From Sclerotiophoma versabilis (Eukaryota; Ascomycota; Dothideomycetes; Pleosporales; Didymellaceae), in NCBI GenBank assembly GCA_012274445.1, contig JAAROD010000093.1, positions 1,674,001 through 1,738,000 on the forward strand: a stretch of DNA of 64,000 nt. Reading direction: 5' to 3'. The translations under genes and the position numbers were made by a program. Below are positions 53,601 to 63,704 of the stretch, piece after piece. The notes below the pieces were generated by a model, which made no database searches, had not been told where the DNA came from, and saw only the letters and a list, made by a program, of their open reading frames with translations. The number at the start of each line of letters is the position of its first letter. Position 1 is the stretch's first letter.

Positions 53601-54173
53601 CAAGGGGTGGTACTCAAAATCCCACAAGCTTGGAATTTCCCATCTCAGCGCAGCTTTGAGCGCTTTTCCATCACCCTCGTAGTAGTCGATCCATCGGTAC
53701 AGAAACTCGATAAAGTTGGGTACAAGCGAGCTGGCAACCTGTACGATGTCGATCAAAATGCGCAGCATATCCTCCTCCAGCATCAGCGCGCCATCAAGAG
53801 TACGTCGTTCAAAGATGGTGAGAGCAGGCGCCGGACGTGGTGTCAATGGCGCCTTGGAAAGCGTACTTGCTTGGTGTGCGTCCAATCGAACCTTCTTCGG
53901 CGACGAAGGCTGCTGCGCAGGTAAGCTGTCGATTTCCCATTGCACAAACCATGTCCAGAGCTCTTTACCCATTTCATACGCTTGTCGCATCATAAAGTCC
54001 TGGACCAGACCTATAAAGATCTCATGATTTGTGTCCATACGGTACACCAAAACATTCTGAATATATTTCTCGTACGGGACGAGGGTTGGTAGCGGCTCGA
54101 CATTGCCAACGACGTCCTGCAGCTCGAGGTAGCGGTCATCGAGCAAATCGAGCACCTTGCCGAAAGACGCCAT
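50619..54173 (-). CDS. Large fungal protein of unknown function, 1184 residues
   Basis: Intronless. Three parts are visible. The N-terminal 360 residues look globular and helical (MASFGKVLDLLDDRYLELQDVVGN; VASSLVPNFIEFLYRWIDYYEGDGKALKAALRWEIPSLWDFEYHPL; KYYAACFKSRQRALYLLLEAG), with an acidic loop. The middle (about 480-960) is a long Gln/Pro/Ser-rich disordered stretch, typical of transcription-related proteins. The C-terminal 230 residues contain a second ordered block (IQIYFPKILIPGNGIGPPG; FIETDALMLGYED; WSVMETYACPSSHPAKGKGKGK) and end in a very acidic tail (EELMDEDEEMDD). No catalytic, DNA-binding or membrane signature is recognised. The start ATG directly precedes the globular part. Confidence 0.8.
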   Translation of the reverse strand: MASFGKVLDLLDDRYLELQDVVGNVEPLPTLVPYEKYIQNVLVYRMDTNHEIFIGLVQDFMMRQAYEMGKELWTWFVQWEIDSLPAQQPSSPKKVRLDAHQASTLSKAPLTPRPAPALTIFERRTLDGALMLEEDMLRILIDIVQVASSLVPNFIEFLYRWIDYYEGDGKALKAALRWEIPSLWDFEYHPLVLPQDEGNGNDEEGEDATNEQGEGGARSVNNNKAAELRQSSPTKKMGARPKPDLAAIEIRTFYTEVSERLQYREVKFGIQPPKLEQPLSPLINIPRDQHKRTKYYAACFKSRQRALYLLLEAGVTMRQINNYHKLQTAHPKETPETGDNNGLRNYHKDAKYAQAQFELKEKQIKQREITISNKLAVEAQLAASHAVPDGAAGLPLIPPTPSYARKPDMAAAMMQRIQDIKAKKDEKINIVPGPLVGRMKSKLFENARKKPELELLRDFTAEAGWYTERLLTVDRTPPRRAEDSMRLADTDNQIRCDARDDDEGMDLEDGFSSDSDGDGGDADVTPAPVSAPSLPRPTLPQPPLPQFSTPTLNAAHTLNVSNFSTHQHRAGVGSSSTPGFGRYDQETPTNIATYMQSLNTEQAQCLLPLLNPHARQAATDRLQASSRVQSTAPQTLTSSIVGPVNLSTSAQPAYMTDAHIISTLPQASQVQQSPESLSPLSRGLATAMGIEQSQLALPGPSFVASPLVLPKQRAQSSLPDRPQSPYISSSSAVNPLNSLPTATGFASTFVRRASPVSTGFNPDYFMYLLRQQEASRPADTPNTPVMSPQPVQPGNQLVSQPQLMPASDLRQQSPAQFQRMLSAGPASGNAQERTFQDEAAQPESQHDQQSQTLQPADRRFRVPVVPSPSASLLLTPQPQSQSQTWPPFLEPVSSLQATSQTSSNCFTTIPPYPPSLGAMLPPPRPGITRNAPTPLFLSPSNPSALTTFAPQVLATSPFLDLSSNTETPIQIYFPKILIPGNGIGPPGTKTGNSSFIETDALMLGYEDTKSGRLVLSKAILLPVGVWGETLRKVRSGRWSVMETYACPSSHPAKGKGKGKLGDEVVQGCHRAAYDKLAQAYGMMNAAPAVREDELTKRWRVSRGPMTSHDRGAVWEGWGAYVDKGIEMSASERRDASKSEAKAADKIDVGGLGDGYSRYSGDTDEAERRKKEMEELMDEDEEMDD

Positions 54174-54521
54174 GGTGCTGTGCAGTACGATGAGGGAGAA
54201 TATTGGAATGTAAGGCTAGATAGTTAAGAAGGCCTAAGCGGCGAAAGGCAGACGAAGCGGGTTGCATGCAGGTGATTGTAGACAAGCAGTGAAAGTGTCA
54301 AGGTGAAAACGAGTGGCGCAGAAAGTAGAATTGACATAAGAAACTTCAGCGCACGCAAGACAGACCTCGCATACCTGGAAATAATGCGAGCGCGTCCAAC
54401 AGTGCTTCACCCTACTCTATGAGTTTCATGCTGCTGTGTAATCCCAGAATTGTCGCTGCAAGAAGGGTATCGTCGCATTCGTTCGTCTCGCATTGTTCAA
54501 TTACTCCAACCCTGATCAACT
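54174..54521. promoter_or_regulatory. Promoter of the 1184-residue protein gene; MIC12 3' region
   Basis: AT-rich stretch between two minus-strand genes. No gene seen. Confidence 0.4.
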
Positions 54522-54910
54522 TTATTTCCCGCTTTCCCTAATCTTCTGCGCAATAGTGCTCAGCCTGTCTTCAGCGCTCTCCCTAACTCTCCTCCAATCT
54601 GTGTTGTATGCCGTCTGCACGGTCTCTTCTAATACCCGGTTCCACCTATCCTTGGCCATCTCGGCCAGCCCAATTGGCACCTCTCGTGCTCTGGGTTCGC
54701 GCTCCGGTTCCTTGGGCTCGTAGAAGTTTGTGAGGACGTTGCGCTGTTGGCGAAGGAGGGCGGCTTGTGTTGCACGGTTCTGTGCGTGCAGGGAAACGGA
54801 GAGATAGAGGATGGCGGAGGTGAGGGTAAAGCCTCCTAGCTTTAGAAATGTTAGCAGCGGCACATAGCTTGAATCGCTGGGGTACTCACGAAGCCAGTTG
54901 TCATGCCCAT
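54522..54910 (-). CDS. MIC12: MICOS complex subunit MIC12 (AIM5-like)
   Basis: Two exons, 54910-54890 and 54839-54522, giving 112 residues. The 7-residue first exon (MGMTTGF) joins LGGFTLTSAILYLSVSLHAQNRATQ to form the N-terminal membrane helix block typical of fungal Aim5/Mic12 (MGxTTGFLGGxTLT). A short Glu/Arg-rich region (NFYEPKEPEREPRAREVP) and an amphipathic helical C-terminus (MAKDRWNRVLEETVQTAYNTDWRRVRE) follow. In yeast this subunit joins MIC10 and MIC60 subcomplexes at cristae junctions of the inner mitochondrial membrane. The tiny first exon is easily missed, and without it the conserved start is lost. Confidence 0.82.
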
Positions 54911-56926
54911 GGTGAGCTGATAAGGGCGTCCAGAGATGAGCTTTTGGTGTGGATGAGCGGTATGGCAGGGCCCAATGGCAGACGGATGACGATCGCAGAC
55001 CCGTCTCCGATGACTTGGGGGAATCGTTTGCAGGCTAGCTTGTAGGTGAAAGGCGCAAGTTGTGATCAGGGATTGCGTATGGGACTGTTGATACGTGAGG
55101 TCAGAGCCGGAATCGCGCGATCAGCCGCATCCTGCCCTATTAGGCAGGTTTTGGTTTGCAGTCGATCACTGCAGCTCTGTTGACGAAAGAGTCCGCACGC
55201 CAAACGCTCGCTCGCCTTGCGTCTGCGCTTACACCACAGCAACAACAATGCAAATTAAAACCCAAGACACACATCTGTAAAGGGGTGTTTCTACTTTACA
55301 ACGCAAGGTTATGTTCTAGACATATCACTTCGCGTGGCATTGCTATCCTGACCAGTATATGCTCCCCATGGACCATCGTTCGTAGCCTCCTAACCTCAAC
55401 GCTCAGTCCCGTTACTAGACACTGATTCCACAACGGCACATTCTTGAGGACTCTCTCTCAACACAAATTAAGACGGATGCTGTAGTTTATGTGGGTCTAC
55501 TAGAAGTGTAATGGTAGGAACGCCAAAGGTGATACTGGCCTGGTCGGCGCTCACACATCTGTCCGAAGCTCTACTGAGGGTATCTTGCCTGAAAAGACAT
55601 GAAGCGTAACTTCAAAGCGAAAGAGAGAGTGCCTGGGACCGTTTGTGCTCGATCGAGTAGAAGATCAAGGCGATACTGAGCTTAGAAAGGGATTATTTGA
55701 TACTAGTCCGACCGCCAGTGTCTCCCTCTGACCACGTTCAACGGCGCAGCTCTCGACATTCACATTTATCTCTCTTTACTCTCCTTTCCAAAGATACATG
55801 CACGAAACTAATCGACTGCCTTGTCCGCAGGTTACAGGGATAATTGACATTTTCATCTCAATCACCCGATAACGGAGGGACTAAGGTTCCTGCAGCTACG
55901 CCTACTAGCTGCAGTACATCTTAGCCCAGCTAGTTTACGGCGGGCATCCCTCAGCCTCAGCCTCGCGTGCGTCAGGCCGGCTGAAAACGCCTCGAAAAAG
56001 CCCATGGGTCCAGACTGTATTTGTGGTGAGAGAATAACGCTTCCAAGGGACGTTGTAAGTGGCTGTAAGCTGGACAGTTACTGGAAAAACGCGCACCGAT
56101 GAGGATGGCCCTTCCCTTTCAGACTACTCGGCAGACAAGGCTGAAGGGGCAGCGGGGCTTAGCGATCGAGAAAGGTGAATGTAGGATGTTTGGGATTGAG
56201 TAGCCGGGCAATAGACTTTCTGCTGATCGCACATCTATTGGATAAACTGGCCCTTGCATTGTCGAGAGCGTTGAATTTGCGGTGAACAACCATACGTCGT
56301 AGCCACGGAGCAGCACAGCCTCCGCCTTGTCGGGCAGCCTCACATGCGAGAATGCATCATCGACTCAACATTCAGCTCAGAAACCGGATTTCAGTGCATG
56401 GAATCTGCCTCGAAGAGGCTGAGTCTGTATGTGTATATGTCATCCATCACCTTTTGCATACTGGTAAGATACTTCTATGTCCAATGCGAGCACAGGGCAT
56501 GTAACTACGTCTCAATGGAGCTGCGTTTCAATTAATTTGCGTTGACTCTCAGCTCTCATTGCTCATAAAAAGCCTCAATCTTATGTTTCATAAGGCGTAC
56601 ATTAGACTGGCTCATGCTGAGCTGGCAGGCTAATTCACGACACTGCCTCTCTTGTGGTAATGCTTTACTAGGAGTCCTCCACAATAGAAAATAGTATAAG
56701 ACCACTCTGAACTCAGGTTATGGGTTCTCTGCGCTCGTTGTGTTGCACGAAATTCGTTAAGAGTACACTGTCCGCACGTAGCCAAAATGTTATATCCATC
56801 ACATTTCCCTCTGTTAAGGACGACAGTCTCGCAGAAGTCCTTGTACCTTGAAACACCTTAACCCATTATACAATCAATAGACTTCATCCTTCCTCTACAG
56901 AAGAGCACTCGTCATGTCTGAAAGCT
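54911..56926. other. 2-kb gene-poor stretch
   Basis: No supportable gene on either strand. Open frames are short and lack domains; the best-looking one (56119-56343, minus) has no ATG. Base composition is close to even, and I see no transposase, long terminal repeat or inverted repeat. Confidence 0.4.
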
Positions 56927-57456
56927 ATGAAGGTACCTTTGCAGATATGCTTTGGTGTGTTTGGTGTGCTGGGTACCCTCGGTACTCTTGCTGGACTGCA
57001 TCATCGTGACTCATTGGGATGCATACTATTCCGTCGACTATTCATGAATCATGTCCGCGGTACCTTCTAAGTCCTCCTTGTGAAGCCCTGCGACAACAAT
57101 CTAAGAAGTGACTAGTTTCTGATTCTGAGAACGACCCTCTCACGGCCGGAGATATTACAGACCACTCTCTTGTCCTCCGTCCACGAAGGACGACCCTGCC
57201 ACCATTGTACGATGTCTCGACTCGATCTACATCTGGAAATATGTCAGCTGCTCCTTTGTCGGAAAATACTCCTTCCGAGATCACCAATGCACCGGTCCAT
57301 GAAGAAGTCGACAATGATGCTGACGAATCACTGGTCCACAATGCCGCGAAAGCTTCGACAACCGCCACTCTCCACACACCACAAGAACCGCTGAGTGGCC
57401 AAACACAGCGGGATGCTGGCAGACGACTCACATTTGTAGAAGTGAAATTGGCTTAA
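56927..57456 (+). CDS. Small predicted single-pass membrane protein, two exons
   Basis: Two exons, 56927-57059 and 57116-57456, giving 157 residues. Exon 1 encodes a hydrophobic N-terminus (MKVPLQICFGVFGVLGTLGTLAG) that could be a membrane helix or uncleaved signal anchor, followed by a basic stretch (HHRDSLGCILFRRLF). The intron has a GTACCT donor and a TGACTAG acceptor and joins phase 1 to a Ser/Thr/Glu-rich hydrophilic tail (SDSENDPLTAGDITDHSLVLRPRR ... RRLTFVEVKLA). Unspliced, exon 1 stops at once. An overlapping upstream ATG at 56914 opens a 31-codon frame. No family is recognised. Both exons are small, so automatic annotation may miss it. Confidence 0.5.
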
Positions 57457-57923
57457 AGGCGAACATATAATGCCATCTTTGTTGTCTCGCGTAATTCATT
57501 CCAATATGCTCATATACGATTCCCTGAGAGATGCCGAAGACGAGGGTAATGTTGTTAAAGCACGTGCTGGAGACTGGGTTGGAAGCTTCTAGACGAATTT
57601 GTTCGTGCTGGACACACAGGGTGTCTTTAGTGTATAGCAAGAGGATGTGAGAAATGCATCCTAAGATCATGCCGTGCATATGCATACTTTCATGTGGTCT
57701 TGCCGTGACTCCAATGCCATGCCCCTCATTAACCCTCAAACACCTGGTACAATATGCAAACCGATATGCCATGTAAATGAGTGGAACCCGGACAACGCCG
57801 TCGCTAATATGTGTAGACTGAGAGGAAAGAAGCTCAAACAAGACTGGACGTGAAGCTGTAAGAAACGAATGTGCCGAAGTTGTGCCAACCTGCCAAGGAT
57901 GTACGTGCGCAGAGTCAGAATAC
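57457..57923. other. Convergent 3' regions
   Basis: Between the small membrane-protein gene and the SOG2 gene, which converge here. No gene seen. Confidence 0.4.
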
Positions 57924-60862
57924 TTAGATGCGCCGTGATGTTTGGCTAAGTAGCCTGTCCGCTCGCTCGAACACATTCAGAGAGTTCGAGCCGTGACCAG
58001 AGGTAAACTTGGGGGTATTTGGTATCGTAGCTTGTGCTGCAGCTCCGAGAGCAGCACTCAATGGAGTCGCCGGTACTCCCGGGGTGCCGTAGCCGCTCGA
58101 CCCTTGCGAAAATAGGCTTGTGGCAGAGTAGGGTTGCGCAGAATAGGCCGAAAGTGTAGTAGGAACCTGGGTATTGATGGTGCCAAGATAAGAGGAGCTG
58201 CCGCTAGCACCCATACCTGGTCGATTGAGGAACCTGGGGGGCTGCGTGCGTGATGTGATTGATGACAGTGAAGGTGGACCCATAGAGCCAGAGTTGTTGG
58301 ACGTTAGATGTGACCATGGCGAGCCATAAATGGCAGAACTAGCTTCTTTAACCGTCTTGTGAAGTGGCCTCATAAGTTGCTTCACTTCAGGGCTCAGAAG
58401 CTTGTGGTCTTTGCCTTGTTGTGTGTACGCGGTGGCTAGTTCGCCCCAAGCCTGAAACGGATGTGAGTTGTGGTGGTTCAGATCAAAACTAATAGAACGG
58501 GGAGACGAACCTTGATAAAACCCATGCACTGCTGCCAAAACTCGACTTGGTTGCGGGTGTAGCTGTCCTTCAGTTGCATCTGCGATAAGCGACTCGCAAG
58601 AGGGACCGTCATTTGCTGTACCTCGTTGCTCTTATCAATGAGGCTAGCAAGTGCTTTGACCCTGGGATGGTCGAAGTCCAGATCCCGTCGTAAGACGTCA
58701 AATTGTTCTCGTAACAGACGTGTGATCTGAGGAATGGATGTTCTACAGCTTTCGCTGGCGTTCTTCAACTTCTGATAGACCCGGTCGAACTGAGCATCCT
58801 CATCAGACTCGTCAAAGTTGCTTGTCATCGTATTTGTTCGGGTCATGTTCGTAGCCAATGTAGAGAAAGACTCTCCTGATCTGGGTGTTGCAGTGGTGAG
58901 GCTTGTCATTGTGTTTGTCCGGCTATTATCATTGCCGTGCAATATCACCGGTGGTGGTATTTGGTATTGGCTTCGCTGCGGTGGTGACGTTGGGAACTTT
59001 CTAACGCGTGGTCGTGCACGTATTGTGCCAGGCGCGTCTACCGCACTGGGTCTGCGTGAGCTTGCAGACACATCCTTGAATTGCGCGCCCAAAACCGAAC
59101 AAGCATTTCTCATTTCGATCAGACTGGCCTGCTGAAGGAACAAGAACGTCCGTAGAACCTGTGGATTTGCATTCTGTGTGATCTCCGCTCGGTTCTCTGC
59201 AATTGATAGAGTAATCGACATGAACGACTCTAGACATCGCAGTGCGTACATGTATACACTCTTGGAGAGCCTCTGCGCGTCTTCCTCGTCCTCTTCGACG
59301 AGTCTGCTAAACTTGTTGAGAACGTCGCTGAGAGCCCGAATGTTGAGGTATGTGCTCGAGAAGCGGCGATAGAAATCCTCCTTCCGGCGAAGTGCCTCTT
59401 TCGGCCTTGTGGTCAGTTTGATAGAACGGACCATATGGGATACACAGTCATGAAGCTGTGATATGGCATAGAGGAAGTTCCTGGCGGCCTCGACAACAAT
59501 GTCGGGAGCGCGAGATCCGCGTCTGTGTTCGCGCACATCAGACAGGGGACGGTTCGCTAGCGATCTAACCGTTCCTGTATCTCCGTATCCTATGGCAGTG
59601 GCAGGCCCAGAGACGCCGTTGGAGGTGTTCGATGGAATGACGATGCCCTGGCTAAAACCTCGGAAGTGGCTAGTTCGTCGCAACTCATCGACCGAGCCAA
59701 GCTGCTCAGATGCTTGGTGCTTGTTGGTGTAAATGCCCATGCGCTTCTGGCGGTGCGTTGAGGGTCCTGCGCCTTCACTTTGACTTCGATTCCGCTCATT
59801 CAGGCCAGTTGTCAAAACCAACGGCGAGAGTGGAGGTCGTGATTTCGTGCCGCTATTGCTAGTCTGTGACGGCACACGAAAGTGGGATCGAGTGGGTATA
59901 GGCGGAGCTGCTAGACCGGGAGAATCTGCTCTGCCCTCTGCAAAACCGTCCAGGGTGCTGACACTGGGTCGTACGGGGAATCGTCCACCAGCAGCTCGTT
60001 TCGAAGGGCGAGGTGTCTCTGGATTGCTCTCTGTCCAACTTTCGTCGCTCGATGACTCGATTCGTATACGTTGCAGCTCAGCCCGCTGTCGCTGCTTGGA
60101 GGCTTGCTGACGCATGAACTTCTTCACTTGCGTGGCAATGACGGCATCTCGTTCGTTTTCGTTGGACGGCGAAGGTGCGTTGTCTTTGATGGTGCAGACT
60201 TCGGGAGGCGGGAAGGTCAGTGGGTTGCTGTCGAGTTTGAGGACCTGCAGGGAGTTCATCTCTCCCAAAGAGACTGGCAGTTCTTCGATCTTGTTCTTCG
60301 CAATAGCCAGTACTTTGAGCGAGGTCAAGTTCGCGATGGCTTGGGGGATCGACCTGATCTTGTTCCTGCTCACGTCCAGAATCTCCAGTGAAGTCATCTC
60401 GAATATCTGGGGCTGGAATCAGCATTGCGTTTCAGGTTGCCAGTTGGGGCGGGCCAACGGACGGCACTGGGGATCTCGCGCATCGCATTGTAGCGCACGT
60501 TGAGGTAGCGAAGGCGCTTGCACTCTAGCAGGCGCGAAGGCAGGGTCTGGAGGAGGTTGTGCGAGAGGGCAAGCCTGGCTGTGTCAGCATTGCAGGACAG
60601 GCCTGCAGCCAGCGCATTTCTCTGAGGGGTCCAGCAGGGCGCACCTCTCGATCTCCAGGCAGATGACATCGATGACCTCGTCGGGCAGGCGCGCAATGTT
60701 CTTGTGGCCCAGGTCGATGGTGATGCCGGTGTGGTGCTGCTGCAGTTCTCGGGGAGCATCTGGGCCGCGCTGGCTGATGTCCTGGCGGGAGTGGTTGAAG
60801 GCGGCCTTTGCGAGGGCGACGACCTCCTCGTCCGAGATGGGCACGGGCGCGTCGTTGCTCAT
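57924..60862 (-). CDS. SOG2: RAM-pathway leucine-rich-repeat protein SOG2
   Basis: Four exons, 60862-60645, 60574-60463, 60406-58511, 58451-57924, giving 917 residues. The N-terminus (MSNDAPVPISDEEVVALAKAAF) leads into about five leucine-rich repeats (residues 45-180), for example LALSHNLLQTLPSRLLECKRLRYLNVRYNAMREIPSA and IFEMTSLEILDVSRNKIRSIPQAIANL. The third intron junction was fixed by this repeat pattern. A Ser-rich linker precedes the SOG2-specific helical domain (about 335-660: APDIVVEAARNFLYAISQLHDCVSHMVRSIKL...; AQFDRVYQKLKNASESCRTSIPQITRLLREQFDVLRRDLDFDHPR). The C-terminus is Ser/Gly-rich. Sog2 is a component of the RAM network that controls the NDR kinase Cbk1/COT1 in polar growth, cell separation and wall integrity. 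Confidence 0.9.
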
Positions 60863-61608
60863 GACGAGCGGCGGTCAGAGAGGCGGACAGCGGCGGCGGG
60901 GTGCGCAGACATGCTCATGCAGCGGTGGTGAGGCTGTGCAGCGGCTGGAGATGCGGCGGTCGAGGACGAGGTAAGGAGCTATCGTGTACCTTGCGCTAGT
61001 CGAGGCAAGCGCCGCCTGTTCCTGACATGGGCTGTGGGCCGTCAAACAACTCTGCCCTCGGAAACACGACCAAGCGTCTTCTGACACACGGTGGCCTCTG
61101 CAGTATCCAGCAGCACGCCCGCGACGTTGACTGCTTTCGCGCCCGGCCTCAAAGTCAAACTGAGATGCCAGCCTCACGTGCAGCCAGGCCGTTGTGCTCG
61201 AGCGTCGCCGCTAGAGCCTGCCGCAGAGGGATCTACGAATTAACGGCCGCCGGAGCGCATGCCCACTTCTCAAGCCAGCCTTCTTTGTCTCTGGGACAAA
61301 CGCCTTGTGCGCTCGTGCCTCCGATAGGATGTGATTGCAAACAATGTGGCCCAGGGGCGTGCTGTAGTATAGTAGACATGCTCCCAACAGGCCACTTGGA
61401 GTCGCAGCAGGGCAATGGTTGACAGGCTGCCCAACGGCACCTTTACCCAGGCAATGGCACGCTAGCAAGTGGGTCATGGCACTTTTGGCAGTTGATTTCG
61501 TCATGTCGATCGATCTAAGGAACCCAGAGATGCACTCAAGTCTATCGTTGGACACTTTCTCCACAGATCTGAGGCTCACGATCCACCGGTGCACGCGCAA
61601 ACGCTGCC
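60863..61608. promoter_or_regulatory. Divergent promoter of SOG2 and the proline-rich hypothetical gene
   Basis: 0.75 kb between two outward-facing genes. Several overlapping open frames on both strands, none convincing. Confidence 0.45.
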
Positions 61609-62733
61609 ATGAACTATGCCGATTATCCCATACGTCGTTCCCCTCGAGCGACGCATGAGCTTCAACGAGCCTTCGAACAACTCCAACTCGAAAACAACAG
61701 GCCCGACTATGATAAGGATGAAGACGAGGATGAGGATGAGGAAGACGAATACAGTGATTCTGACGAGGAGTTCCCACCACCCATACCACGAAGGCATCCA
61801 AACTCGTACCATGAACCGTCGGCGACAAGCCCACGGGGGCCACCACCTCGCTCTCCGTCGCATGTAAACCCACTACGCTCCCACCCGGTCACTCCATATA
61901 GTGCTTCAACAGGACCAACACCAGCACCAGCACCACCACCGGCACCAAGACCAACACCCCGGTACCAATTCTCCCATCCTTTCAGAGAACAGCTGTACGC
62001 TCCGCGACTACCTGATCCAGCACCTCGTCGACATCCAACCAACCTGGTATCCTACAAACCTGCCAACCAGCGTCTCCACCCACAATTGCGTAAACGAACG
62101 TCGCTGGACACGATAGCCTCAGTGACAACAACAGCCTCTGTGCACGAGCGAGACGAAGAAACGCCAGACGTGGGAACTCCTTCTCCTTCCATGTTTACTC
62201 TCGAATCCGAATACCCCATAACACCAAACCTAGATCTCGGACCACCGCCTTTGAGCGAGCCACCAAAACCGACTTCCTTGCCTGAATCGCTGCGCACAGC
62301 AAGCGTTGACTCCATACAATCGATGCACCCAACAACGCCTGTGAGCTCTGTGGAAACCCACCCACCCAAAGGCATCCTACGGAAGCTGAAGCCTGGAAAG
62401 AGAAAAGACTCGGTAGGTACAGACGGAGGAGGCGAGCGGCTTGTCATAGAGCGGACAATCTCGGTGGATCAAACGTCGTACCGCTCGAACTCGTCAAGCG
62501 CGTCCAACACGATATCATCAGGCACGCCTTCGCGATACCCACCTTCCGAAGCCGGTAACTCTCGGTCGAGTAGTACGTGGACAGCGAGCTCGCATGATAT
62601 CAGTGGATTGACACCAGAGGAGGTGAAGAAGTGCAAGAAGAAGGGCATTAATCCGGCCCTGTTCGCTGAGATGAAAGCGGCCAGGAAGGGCAAGTGGACA
62701 AGTCCAATCGCAGGAAACACGTTCCTGGCTTGA
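61609..62733 (+). CDS. Proline-rich hypothetical protein with acidic N-terminal run
   Basis: Intronless, 374 residues. After MNYADYPIRRSPRATHELQRAFEQL there is an acidic run (DKDEDEDEDEEDEYSDSDEEF, about 35-55), then a long Pro-rich part with PAPAPPPAPRPTPR, then Ser/Thr/Pro-rich sequence. The C-terminal 40 residues look conserved and helical (ISGLTPEEVKKCKKKGINPALFAEMKAARKGKWTSPIAGNTFLA). GILRKLKPGKRKDS is a basic motif that may bind nucleic acid or membranes. Mostly disordered; no family recognised. It could be a polarity or cytoskeleton adaptor, judging only from composition. Confidence 0.75.
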   Translation: MNYADYPIRRSPRATHELQRAFEQLQLENNRPDYDKDEDEDEDEEDEYSDSDEEFPPPIPRRHPNSYHEPSATSPRGPPPRSPSHVNPLRSHPVTPYSASTGPTPAPAPPPAPRPTPRYQFSHPFREQLYAPRLPDPAPRRHPTNLVSYKPANQRLHPQLRKRTSLDTIASVTTTASVHERDEETPDVGTPSPSMFTLESEYPITPNLDLGPPPLSEPPKPTSLPESLRTASVDSIQSMHPTTPVSSVETHPPKGILRKLKPGKRKDSVGTDGGGERLVIERTISVDQTSYRSNSSSASNTISSGTPSRYPPSEAGNSRSSSTWTASSHDISGLTPEEVKKCKKKGINPALFAEMKAARKGKWTSPIAGNTFLA

Positions 62734-63704
62734 TATGACGAAGTGACAATAGAATTAGCCGAGCGACCCTCTCCTGCGATGATGCATAACATACCTGTGT
62801 AATCGCCTGTTGCGACATCAGCAAAGGGAAAAGCACATGGATTCAATGATGCTGGCCCGCTTCTGCGAACCAAGATACTTTGATACTTTACAGTACATAT
62901 ACGCCGGTCATCAGAACACAACAGGACCCTGGAGGTCGGCATCACATGCCCTTGGTAGAGTTGCAGTCAATGTACAAGCAGTCACATATACCCTGGCCGT
63001 ATATGTCGGCGCTTGCTTGACATACGACGCGAGGGCTACAATCCAGCCACCTTACCACTAGGCCCACCTCTAGCTCTTCCGGGTACACACTCCTGTCTGC
63101 AGCTGCATAGCCTCCGCTGTCGTGCAATACTGCTTATCTATGACGGAATGACTACAACCTCTGGTTTGCATCACCATCTCTGTCTTACAACCGATTGCGA
63201 TCTCGTGTCTCACTATGTCTCCGCATTTGATTGATTGAGAGCGGCACCATCTACCCGCGCAGGATGTGTTTCATCTGGATAATTCGCATATCCATGTTCC
63301 CCATAGTGGCCAAGACCACTACGGCAGTCAATATCCGGCTTATCTCTAAGTGTTTGATCGAGATAGATTGGGGAACTTCGTGATGGAGGATATGCTGTAC
63401 CGGATATAGGCATGGTCTTGAAGAGATCTGCCAAGCGGCACTTGACCGTCGCTACCGCGATCTCAGACCATGTGAGACTTGCACAGCGTGTGCCGAAAGG
63501 TCTATTCGTAGGTCAAATGAGCTCAGCTCGTCCTTAGGTGATGTCCAGATGCGGGGAAAAAGCACGTGTATAGCACAAAACGGTACGGTAGCTGAGGGAA
63601 TAGAATCACAATTCAATCATGGCAACATCACAACCAAAAAGGAAGCAAATAGCACGTGTAAAGCAGCCGCTACCAAGTGGCGAACAACGTTATTGATCTC
63701 CACC
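62734..63704. other. Intergenic region near the right edge
   Basis: Nearly 1 kb without a supportable gene. A box-A-like word on the minus strand near 63030-63070 resembles half of a tRNA promoter, but no T arm follows. Confidence 0.4.

Noticed and set aside
56119..56343. 74-codon minus-strand frame
   Set aside because: It begins without an ATG, the in-frame upstream ATG is followed at once by a stop, and no splice model helps.
63013..63070. tRNA-like word on the minus strand (box A-like)
   Set aside because: No T arm (GGTTCGANTCC-type) and no acceptor stem can be formed at the right distance.
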